64,000 nucleotides of DNA. Origin: an uncultured Bacteroidales bacterium. Its GTDB lineage: Bacteria; Bacteroidota; Bacteroidia; Bacteroidales; Bacteroidaceae. Positions 17,375-23,950 of the stretch are shown here, piece by piece. The number at the start of each line of letters is the position of its first letter. Position 1 is the first letter of the stretch. The notes under the pieces were generated by a model that saw only the letters and a list, made by a program, of their open reading frames with translations, was not told the DNA's origin and ran no database searches. The stretch is from assembly GCA_902788865.1 (NCBI GenBank), contig CADALZ010000001.1, positions 1 through 64,000 on the forward strand. The letters run 5' to 3'. The translations under genes and the position numbers were made by a program.

Positions 17375-18643
17375 TTATTTCACCAGGCACTTGTCCAGCG
17401 CACTGGCTATCTCTTCTCGATCGAGGTGCTGACCTATAAAGACGAGCTTCTGCATGCGGTCTCCATAGCGCTCGTCCCAGTCGCGACGCAGGGCAGGCTC
17501 ACGCTCCATGAGGCGGTAGAGCTCCTCCTCGGGCATGGTGGCATACCACTGACCGGCATTGCGCAGTGACACCTGCTTGCCAGCCTGCTCGAAGACGTAG
17601 CACGTTTCGCGCTCGTCGCTGAAGTAGCACAGGCCCTTGGCACGTATCACGCTCTTAGGCCACTTGCGGGCCACGAACTCATCAAAGCGGGTCAGGTCGA
17701 AAGCCTCGCGGCGGAAATAGACGTAGGTGCCTATGCCGTATTCTTCGGCTTCGCCCTCGTCGTGGTGATGGTGGTGATGATGGTGATGATCGTGCTCATG
17801 TTCATGGTCATGCTCATGCTCGTGATCATGCTCGTGATCATGATCGTGCTCGTCGTCATCATCGTCATCGTCATCGTGGTGGTGATGGTCCTCTTCCTTG
17901 TATTCAGACTCCACCTCGCTGATCCATGTGGCCGAAGTGGCCACCTTGTCGAAATCGAAGAGGTGGGTATTCAGGATCTTGTCCAGCTCTACATCGCCGA
18001 AGTTGCAAGGGATGATCTCGGCCTTCGGCTGCAGGGCACGCACTATCTGGCTCAGGCGTTCCAGTTCCTCTGGGCTCACCTCACGTGCCTTATTGAGCAG
18101 CACGATGTTGCAGAACTCTATCTGCTGAATCACCAGATTCTCAATGTCTTCCTCTTCGATGTTCTGCTTCAGGAGATCCAATCCGCCTGCAAACTCATCT
18201 TTCATGCGCAAGGCATCTACCACGGTGACGATGCAGTCGAGCCGTGGAAGGCCGTCGGCCGCATACTGTGGCATGAGCTGAGGGATGGAGCTGATGGTCT
18301 GTGCGATGGGGGCTGGTTCGCAGATGCCGCTGGCCTCTATCACGATGTAGTCGAAGCGCTGCATGCGCATGATGTCATGCAACTGCTCCACGAGATCCAT
18401 CTTCAGAGTGCAGCAGATGCAGCCGTTCTGCAGAGCCACGAGGCTGTCGTCTTTCTGCCCCACTACACCACCTTTCTCTATGAGATTGGCGTCTATGTTT
18501 ACTTCACCTATATCATTGACTATCACGGCGAACTTGATGCCGCGTTCATTGGTCAGAATTCTGTTGAGCAATGTGGTTTTTCCACTGCCCAGATAGCCTG
18601 TGAGCAAAAGTACAGGCGTCTCCATTTTCATCTTTATTTCCAT
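17375..18643 (-). CDS. CobW/COG0523 GTPase, putative zinc metallochaperone with a His-rich loop
   Basis: 422 aa. The G3E-type P-loop GYLGSGKTT is at 16-24 and the metal-binding CICC at 75-78, as in the ZNG1/YeiR/CobW family that delivers metal (usually zinc) using GTP. A CobW C-terminal domain follows about residue 305. Between the domains, residues 250-300 are almost wholly His, Asp and Glu, with 23 His, encoded by degenerate CATG/GTG-type microsatellite DNA. This loop should bind several divalent metal ions. A -7 box is at 18663-18670 and a terminator at 17307-17349. It is a single-gene unit. Confidence 0.88.
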   Translation of the reverse strand: MEIKMKMETPVLLLTGYLGSGKTTLLNRILTNERGIKFAVIVNDIGEVNIDANLIEKGGVVGQKDDSLVALQNGCICCTLKMDLVEQLHDIMRMQRFDYIVIEASGICEPAPIAQTISSIPQLMPQYAADGLPRLDCIVTVVDALRMKDEFAGGLDLLKQNIEEEDIENLVIQQIEFCNIVLLNKAREVSPEELERLSQIVRALQPKAEIIPCNFGDVELDKILNTHLFDFDKVATSATWISEVESEYKEEDHHHHDDDDDDDDEHDHDHEHDHEHEHDHEHEHDHHHHHHHHHDEGEAEEYGIGTYVYFRREAFDLTRFDEFVARKWPKSVIRAKGLCYFSDERETCYVFEQAGKQVSLRNAGQWYATMPEEELYRLMEREPALRRDWDERYGDRMQKLVFIGQHLDREEIASALDKCLVK

Positions 18644-18662
18644 ATCTCTCTTTTTACCGACG

Positions 18663-18670
18663 CAAAAGTA
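18663..18670 (-). promoter_or_regulatory. -7 box of the cobW-like gene
   Basis: Minus-strand TACTTTTG matches TAnnTTTG, 19 nt before the ATG. No -33 TTG; the AATTGAGAATTGA repeat occupies that position. Confidence 0.45.
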
Positions 18671-18672
18671 CG

Positions 18673-18712
18673 AAATAAATTGAGAATTGAGAATTGAAAA
18701 TTGAAAATTCTA
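18673..18712. repeat. AATTGAGAATTGA short repeat, copy 1
   Basis: Tandem units of AATTGAGAATTGA and AATTGAAAATTGA. Related tracts are at 23863-23890, 23925-23950, 48484-48500 (partly) and, in frame, inside glf at 57543-57577. Confidence 0.7.
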
Positions 18713-18748
18713 TCCCCTTAAACCCATTTTTGCATTTTATAATTTTAT

Positions 18749-18993
18749 AACTCAAGTTTCGCAAGTGATGCCATAAGCATCTTATAGGGTAGCCAGCCAT
18801 GTCAATGGCTGGATAAATAGCGGGCATTGAATGCGTGCTTTAGGTATGCCACCCACAATTTGTTGCGTACCTACGGCACGCTGTCTCTCTCTATAGCATC
18901 CATATTACCAGCCATTGACATGGCTGGCTACCCTATTAAGCCCCTCTGGGGCTTTGTCTCACAGGATGTTAGCATACTTGTGAAACTTGAGTT
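18749..18993. mobile_element. MITE-like element A with terminal inverted repeats
   Basis: About 245 bp. The ends are inverted: AACTCAAGTTTCGCAAGT on the left and ACTTGTGAAACTTGAGTT on the right (one mismatch). Inside, GGTAGCCAGCCATG..CAATGGCTGG and CCAGCCATTG..CATGGCTGGCTACC form a second large palindrome. The 110-bp core is nearly identical to that of element B at 53310-53614, but the arms are exchanged between ends. It encodes no transposase. It overlaps the 3-prime end of the preA-like gene and supplies its stop codon. Confidence 0.75.
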
Positions 18994-20456
18994 TTATAAT
19001 CTTTTAATTTCATGATCCTCCGTGCTGCGCCGATAGCTCCAGTGGGGCATACTAAGCGGCAGAGGTGGCAACCCACGCAGCGCGTGCCCACTATCTGCGG
19101 CCTACGGGTAGCCGCATCGAACGTGATGGCTTGATGGCCTCCATCCTGACAAGAGGTGTAGCAGCGGCCGCACCCTATGCAGCGCTCACGGTCTATGCGC
19201 GGATAGACCATCGTGCTACGGTCGAGCGCACTGGCAGGCACAAAGTTGGGCAACTCCTCACCCACCACCTGCTCCAGCTGCTCTATGCCCCGCTGCTGCA
19301 TGTAGGCCTGAAGTCCCAGCACCAAGTCGTCTATGATGCGGTAGCCATACTGCATCACGGCCGTACACACCTGCACATTGCGGCATCCCAGCTGCAGATA
19401 CTCCAGTGCGTCACGCCACGTCTCTATGCCTCCTATACCACTGAGCTGCAACGACTTCAGCACAGGGTTCTGCGCCAGCTCCAGAATGAAGCGCTGCGCT
19501 ATGGGCTTCACCGCACGCCCGCTCAGGCCCGAAACGGTCTTCTTCTCCGACACGGCCGCACGGCTGTTCATGGTCACACTCTTGATGGTATTGATGGCCG
19601 ACACAGCATCGGCACGGGCAAAGTAGGCTCCCATGGCAGGCTCTGAGATGTGCGTGATGTTGGGTGTCATCTTAGGGATGACGGGGATGCTGACGGTGCC
19701 CTTCACATAGGCGGTGAAGAAGGTCACCAACTCCGGATTCTGCCCCACGTCTGAACCCATGCCTGCCAGACGCATCTGCGGACAAGAGAAGTTGAGCTCT
19801 ATGGCATCTACGCCGGCACGCTCGGCCATGCGTGCCAAGGCTATCCATTGCTTCTCCGTCTGCCCCATGATAGAGGCCACTATCACCTTGTGCGGATAGG
19901 TTTGTTTGAGGCGTTTCAGAATATCGAAATCCACGCGCATGGGGTTCTCACTGAGCTGCTCCATGTTGCGAAAGGCATAGAAGTCGCTCCTGCCATCGGC
20001 CTGCACGGCATCAAAGCGCGGCGACACCTCATGGATGGCTTGCGCACAGATGGTCTTATAGTACACACCGCCCCACCCTGCTTCCAAGGCGCGGGCCACC
20101 ATCTCATAGTTGGTACTCACGGCCGATGAGGCCAAGAAGAAAGGGTTCTCGCAGTGTATGCCACAGAAGTCTATAGCCAAGCTGGGCGGCTGCGGCACGC
20201 CGACAGGCTCTGGCAAGGCATGCATGAGTTCACGTATGCGTATGGGGCGGTCGTAGTGTATGCAGGCTTGCTCGGCTGCCTCAAGCTCGGCATCGGTGCA
20301 TTGCGCTACCCACTGGCCTGCCAGCTGTTCGTTATCAAACCTGATGGCACGTATGGCACGTGCGGGGTCACCATTGGAGCAGACTTTACTGCAGGGAGCA
20401 TCGGCACACAGCAGGCAGCGTGCGGCCTCTTCTTGGAGATGGAGTGTAGTTTTCAT
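18969..20456 (-). CDS. preA: PreA-like dihydropyrimidine dehydrogenase subunit with an extra N-terminal Fe-S domain
   Basis: 495 aa. Residues 95-400 are a TIM-barrel FMN dehydrogenase of the dihydroorotate/dihydropyrimidine dehydrogenase type, with NFSC at 222-225. Two 4Fe-4S motifs follow: Cys 426/429/432/436 and 460/463/466/470. This matches PreA, which with PreT reduces uracil and thymine. Unusually, residues 1-70 resemble the N-terminal Fe-S domain of PreT/GltD (Cys 14, 17, 22, 26 in CLLCADAPCSKVC), but no FAD/NAD(P)H flavoprotein domain is present and no preT is adjacent. The last 12 or so residues come from an AT-rich tract plus the inverted repeat of MITE-like element A. Confidence 0.8.
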   Translation of the reverse strand: MKTTLHLQEEAARCLLCADAPCSKVCSNGDPARAIRAIRFDNEQLAGQWVAQCTDAELEAAEQACIHYDRPIRIRELMHALPEPVGVPQPPSLAIDFCGIHCENPFFLASSAVSTNYEMVARALEAGWGGVYYKTICAQAIHEVSPRFDAVQADGRSDFYAFRNMEQLSENPMRVDFDILKRLKQTYPHKVIVASIMGQTEKQWIALARMAERAGVDAIELNFSCPQMRLAGMGSDVGQNPELVTFFTAYVKGTVSIPVIPKMTPNITHISEPAMGAYFARADAVSAINTIKSVTMNSRAAVSEKKTVSGLSGRAVKPIAQRFILELAQNPVLKSLQLSGIGGIETWRDALEYLQLGCRNVQVCTAVMQYGYRIIDDLVLGLQAYMQQRGIEQLEQVVGEELPNFVPASALDRSTMVYPRIDRERCIGCGRCYTSCQDGGHQAITFDAATRRPQIVGTRCVGCHLCRLVCPTGAIGAARRIMKLKDYKTQVSQVC

Positions 20457-20472
20457 TTCTATATATTATTAA

Positions 20473-20503
20473 GGTAGCGCTACAGTGCTACAGGCGCTAC
20501 AGT
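20473..20503. repeat. GCTACAG dispersed repeat
   Basis: GTAGCGCTACAGTGCTACAG-type sequence between the GltS-like and preA-like genes. Other copies: 17328-17349, 25824-25857, 28681-28705, 33721-33755. Confidence 0.55.
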
Positions 20504-21825
20504 TAGTTTTTCACTTTGATGTATCTCCACCACGCATAGGCCATGATGCAGCATCCGGCCACGGCAGCAGCGCAGAGGAACAAGAGTCCGTAGCCATAGG
20601 CGAAGGCCACGGGGGCGAAAGTGACCAGGCTTATCTCTACGGGTGCTATGAAGAGGTAGGCCAAGGCATAGTTTTCCAGACAGCGGCTGCGCATCTCAGG
20701 GTCGGCTATGCGGAGCAGGGCTATGCCCATGGCCATAGTGCCCGTGAACCATCCCCAGGTGAAGAGGGCTTTCTCGAACCAATAGTCTTTCATGAGCCTA
20801 CGACCGATGAAGAGCACATAGAGCAGGGTGACCAGCAGGCCGCATGCCAGCAAGATGAGCAGGGGCACTATGTATTGCAGCACCACGCTGAGCTTGATGC
20901 TGCTGATGCCGAAAGCCACCAGAAAGTCGGTGAACGTGCCGCTGAGGTGTCCCATGGCCCGTGGAGAGACATAGAACGAAACCTGCGCATGGTCGAAGCA
21001 TAGCTTGAGCAGGATACCTACTACGAACGCACAACTGAACACGGGCATCTCTAGCTGGGGCAGGAAATAGGCCACCAACTGACTGATGCCGTAGCCGCCG
21101 AGGGCCACCACGCAAATGATGCAGACATGGAAGGCCAGGCTGTCTATGGAAATAGAGGAACTGGTGGCCTCGCCCATGCTCTGACGCTTGTCTTGGGGCA
21201 TCAGGCCTGTGCGCAGCTCATCGGGCAGCTCCGCAAAGTCGGTGATGAAGCTGGTATAGCCCTTGCGGGTGCCCCACTTCACCAGTGCCAAGCCTATGAA
21301 AACCGAAGCCAGTATGCCCACGGTGGCCGCTGTCATGGCGAGGGTGAGCATATCGTCGCCCCCCAGTCGGAGGAACGACTGCCCTATGGCGGCGGCAGTG
21401 CCATGACCACCGCAGAATCCTGCAGGCATGGCCAGTCCGAAGTAGCTATCCAGCGGCCAGATGCGGCTGAGGATAAAGAACCCTAACAGTCCGCCAAAGG
21501 CCCACTGCCAGAGCATGCCCGTCTGTGAGAAGGCCCACATGCGCCCGATGTTCTCCCCTTGCTTCTCTCCGCCCTTGGCCGATGAGAAGGGCAGGCAACC
21601 GAATATCAAGGCGATGAGTATGCCGGCATAGGTGCCCATCTGGTCGCTCAGCGGTATCCATCCCAATCCGCCGGGCCCGAAGGCCAAGCCCAAGAAACCT
21701 GCGATGAGGCTGGGCGGAATGAAATAACGCTGCGCAAAGCTGAACTTCACGCGGATGAGCTTTCCGAGCAGCAGCAGGCATGCTATCAAGCCTACATCGA
21801 CGAAGAGGGTCCAAGGGGAATACAT
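20503..21825 (-). CDS. GltS-family sodium/glutamate symporter-like protein
   Basis: 440 aa from ATG 21825 (the open frame reaches a TTG at 21837, which is a less likely start). About ten to twelve membrane segments. Conserved GltS features are GGHGTAAAIG in the first half and the re-entrant-loop-like TWGWFTGTMAMGIALLRI in the second. GltS carriers import glutamate with Na+. Divergence from the E. coli type is large enough that the substrate is uncertain. It lies 60 bp after the RyR operon and 46 bp before preA, so read-through from the operon is possible. Confidence 0.75.
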   Translation of the reverse strand: MYSPWTLFVDVGLIACLLLLGKLIRVKFSFAQRYFIPPSLIAGFLGLAFGPGGLGWIPLSDQMGTYAGILIALIFGCLPFSSAKGGEKQGENIGRMWAFSQTGMLWQWAFGGLLGFFILSRIWPLDSYFGLAMPAGFCGGHGTAAAIGQSFLRLGGDDMLTLAMTAATVGILASVFIGLALVKWGTRKGYTSFITDFAELPDELRTGLMPQDKRQSMGEATSSSISIDSLAFHVCIICVVALGGYGISQLVAYFLPQLEMPVFSCAFVVGILLKLCFDHAQVSFYVSPRAMGHLSGTFTDFLVAFGISSIKLSVVLQYIVPLLILLACGLLVTLLYVLFIGRRLMKDYWFEKALFTWGWFTGTMAMGIALLRIADPEMRSRCLENYALAYLFIAPVEISLVTFAPVAFAYGYGLLFLCAAAVAGCCIMAYAWWRYIKVKN

Positions 21826-21874
21826 TTGAATATTCAAAAATTAAAAAATTATAATATGCAAATATGCAAAAATT

Positions 21875-21903
21875 CTTCATTCTTCATTTTTCATTCTTCA
21901 TTC
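21875..21903. repeat. ATGAAGAATG short tandem repeat at a gene end
   Basis: Minus-strand units of AATGAAGAATGAAAAATG begin at the stop codon of the multi-TM gene (TGA at 21898) and run toward gltS. This is another case of an AT-rich repeat abutting a stop codon. Confidence 0.55.
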
Positions 21904-23256
21904 AAAAGTGAAGCCACTGCTGGCACCCCATATCCACAGGATATTGAAGAGGATGCCGAAGAGCACAGCCCAGAAGGTGTTCTGACGATAGACTTTCTCG
22001 TAATACTCCTTGCTCTCCCACCGCTCAGAAAGCCACACCAAGCGGCGACCATTGCGACAGAACACGTATGCCAACAGTGCATTGGTGCCAAAACGAAGCA
22101 ATGCCAACTGATAGAGCGAGGTGGGAAAAAGAATCTCTAACCCTTGGATGCCGGCAAAGAGGAGATACAGCGGTATGCGGTAGCGGATGCGATGGCAGAT
22201 AAGGTAGTACTTGGGGAACAGCAGGCCTACCCACGACATGCGGTTGATGCCTGGCATGAGCTTCGCGTCGTAGCGAGGATCGAACGCTTCTTTCAAGAGG
22301 TGGCTGTCGCGCTTCCAGAAATAGGGCAGATTCTCTTCCAAGTGGTGTGGATGGTCGGCACGATGAAGGGCTATCAGCTCATCGTAGGCCAGCTTACTAT
22401 CCAGCAGATGGATGCAGAACGTGCCATCTTCTCGTAAATAGAACACCTGTTCTTCTGCCTTCTGCTGATGCAGCTCGGGGAAGTCCAGTTGGTATTCCTC
22501 CTTGGCATACCGACGGAAAGACTCATACTGCTTGAAATCGGTCACCCAGAAAATCACCTTTCCCAGATAGCCATGCTCCACACACTGGTCGAACTCCCAC
22601 AGATAGCCCTCACTGATGTTGATGCGCTGCAAGATGATGGGAGCCTCATGCTGCATGCGTAGCACCGCTTCCTGCCAGTCGTCTCCTGCATAGATGCGCT
22701 TGGCTCCACGCGGCGGCATGAACTCATTGGGCTGACCTATGGCGTAGGGCTGATAAATCTTGCCCAGGGCGCGCATCAGCCTGCGCTCACAGGCGTTGCG
22801 GCTGTCTTCCTTGAAACTGCGCAGATAGAGGATAAAGTAACGAAGGTATGGCACCTGATTGGTGGAATAGAAATCGAGCTTACCAAGCAAGGAGCTGAGG
22901 ATGTAGTAGAGCGGAATGATGTACATCATCATGAAGCTCATGGGCAGGAACATCTGGCGGTAGGAGTCGAACTCGCCACTGAAGAAGCTCTTGTAGTTCA
23001 TCATGAACGAGAAGATGTTGACCATCTGGAACGCGCAGAACAGCGTACAGAGAATCAGAATCCAATGCGACACCTTGCGACTACGGATGGCCAACTCGTA
23101 GTTGCTGGTGTAATAGATAATGAGGCGGAACGGCAGCGAGAGGATGAGATAGCAAGCCAGCATCCACACCAACCCCCATAAAGCACCCATCAGCGTGAAG
23201 GGCAGCACCTGAGTGGCAAAATTAGTGACTTCCCATGTTCGTTGCATAAGTATCAT
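21898..23256 (-). CDS. multi-TM protein with a central TIR/Rossmann-like soluble domain (hypothetical)
   Basis: 452 aa, not assigned to a named family. Hydrophobic segments at about 18-49, 62-86 and 102-124 precede a soluble region (about 130-345); further segments are near 360-400 and 429-447. The soluble part has YLRSFKED (144-151), GQPNEF..PPRGAKRIYAGDDW (174-194) and SEGYLWE (215-221). I associate the series LRSF, G-x-P, DDW and a W-E end with membrane-anchored bacterial domains of predicted nucleotide-binding or TIR-like fold; this is a recollection, not a search result. The start overlaps the RyR gene stop by 4 bp (ATGA). Confidence 0.6.
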   Translation of the reverse strand: MILMQRTWEVTNFATQVLPFTLMGALWGLVWMLACYLILSLPFRLIIYYTSNYELAIRSRKVSHWILILCTLFCAFQMVNIFSFMMNYKSFFSGEFDSYRQMFLPMSFMMMYIIPLYYILSSLLGKLDFYSTNQVPYLRYFILYLRSFKEDSRNACERRLMRALGKIYQPYAIGQPNEFMPPRGAKRIYAGDDWQEAVLRMQHEAPIILQRINISEGYLWEFDQCVEHGYLGKVIFWVTDFKQYESFRRYAKEEYQLDFPELHQQKAEEQVFYLREDGTFCIHLLDSKLAYDELIALHRADHPHHLEENLPYFWKRDSHLLKEAFDPRYDAKLMPGINRMSWVGLLFPKYYLICHRIRYRIPLYLLFAGIQGLEILFPTSLYQLALLRFGTNALLAYVFCRNGRRLVWLSERWESKEYYEKVYRQNTFWAVLFGILFNILWIWGASSGFTFE

Positions 23257-23555
23257 TCTTTGGTTATTATATAGCCCAACTTCAGCAGCAACTTAATGGA
23301 GTTCATGGCCGTGGCACGGTCGTACTCACGCTCGCCCTCTGTCAGGTCTTCATAGGGCACGAGGTCTGGATGCTGCTTCAGGGCATCGTTGCGCACAGAC
23401 CCGTAGGTCCACCCCTCGTTCATGCGGTTTTGCGCCCACATTTCATGGGCGTTCTTCGCTATCTGCTCACGTAGTTCCAGCAGTCCGTCGGGCAACGTCA
23501 CGTCCGAGAGGTCGGCTGGCTGTGGTATGTATTTCTTGTCTTTCATAATCTTCAT
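23253..23555 (-). CDS. single RyR-domain protein
   Basis: 100 aa consisting almost only of one ryanodine-receptor repeat (RyR, PF02026-like) domain: Y-x-P-x-P-x-D at 9-15, IAKNAHEMWA at 32-41, GWTYG at 48-52, RND at 55-57, HPDLVPY at 62-68, EREYDR at 75-80 and LLLKLGY near 89-95. In animals such repeats lie in the cytosolic part of the Ca2+ channel; bacterial ones are small cytoplasmic proteins of unsettled role. Both ends overlap neighbours by ATGA (4 bp), so it is translationally coupled to the Thr-rich gene before and the multi-TM gene after. Confidence 0.85.
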   Translation of the reverse strand: MKIMKDKKYIPQPADLSDVTLPDGLLELREQIAKNAHEMWAQNRMNEGWTYGSVRNDALKQHPDLVPYEDLTEGEREYDRATAMNSIKLLLKLGYIITKE

Positions 23556-23845
23556 TTTTCACTCTTCACTTTCTTGTTTTTCCCTGTCAGCAGGTCGGTG
23601 ATCCACTTGCCTATCTTGCGCTGCATGCCCGCCTCTGTGGTGGGTATGCCCGTCTGCTTGGTGAACCAGCGTTTCAGCTTCGTGATGCCGAGCATCTTCT
23701 TCCAGCTCACAGACACATTCACACCTGGAATGATTTCGGTGCCCGTCTTCCGCTTGCGGCGGGTGGTTCCCGTGGTGGTGGTCGTGGTGGTCACGGTCAC
23801 CCCGTTCTTAGTGGTCTTCTTGGTTGTAGTCTTTTTTGTTGCCAT
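23552..23845 (-). CDS. Thr/Lys-rich small basic protein
   Basis: 97 aa. Residues 1-36 contain 18 Thr, including seven in a row at 19-25, and many Lys/Arg (RRKRK 29-33), so this part is disordered and strongly positive. Residues 40-85 look folded, with SWKKMLGITKLKRWF and TGIPTTEAGMQRKIGKWI. No known domain recognised. It could bind nucleic acid or acidic lipid. The repetitive ACC/ACT codons make the tract a candidate for length variation. First gene of the RyR operon. A possible weak -7 box (TATATTTT) lies just upstream. Confidence 0.65.
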   Translation of the reverse strand: MATKKTTTKKTTKNGVTVTTTTTTTGTTRRKRKTGTEIIPGVNVSVSWKKMLGITKLKRWFTKQTGIPTTEAGMQRKIGKWITDLLTGKNKKVKSEK

Positions 23846-23862
23846 AATTCTAAAATATATTG

Positions 23863-23950
23863 AGAATTGAAGATTGAGAATTGAGGATTAATCTCCCAAA
23901 CGAGAAACAAAGCGCAGCTATAATTATCAATTTTCAATTGTCAATTTTCA
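23863..23950. repeat. AATTGA-type short repeats, copies 2 and 3
   Basis: Units of TTGAGAATTGA at 23863-23890 and TCAATTTTCAATTGTCAA at 23925-23950. The second tract encodes the last residues (KLKIDN) and the stop of the dicarboxylate carrier gene. Confidence 0.7.

Larger units (their letters stand above)
18644..18968. other. gene-free stretch between cobW-like gene and preA-like gene
   Basis: It holds the -7 box of the cobW-like gene, the AATTGA repeat and most of the MITE-like element at 18749-18993. A 62-codon open frame on the plus strand (18827-19015) lies wholly within the repeat and is judged not real. Confidence 0.7.

Noticed and set aside
18751..18993. Retron or group II intron in the repeats at 18.8 and 53.3 kb
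   Set aside because: No reverse transcriptase and no intron boundary motifs; the inverted ends fit a MITE-like repeat better.
18827..19015. 62-codon open frame in MITE-like element A
   Set aside because: Encoded by the repeat and overlaps preA on the other strand.
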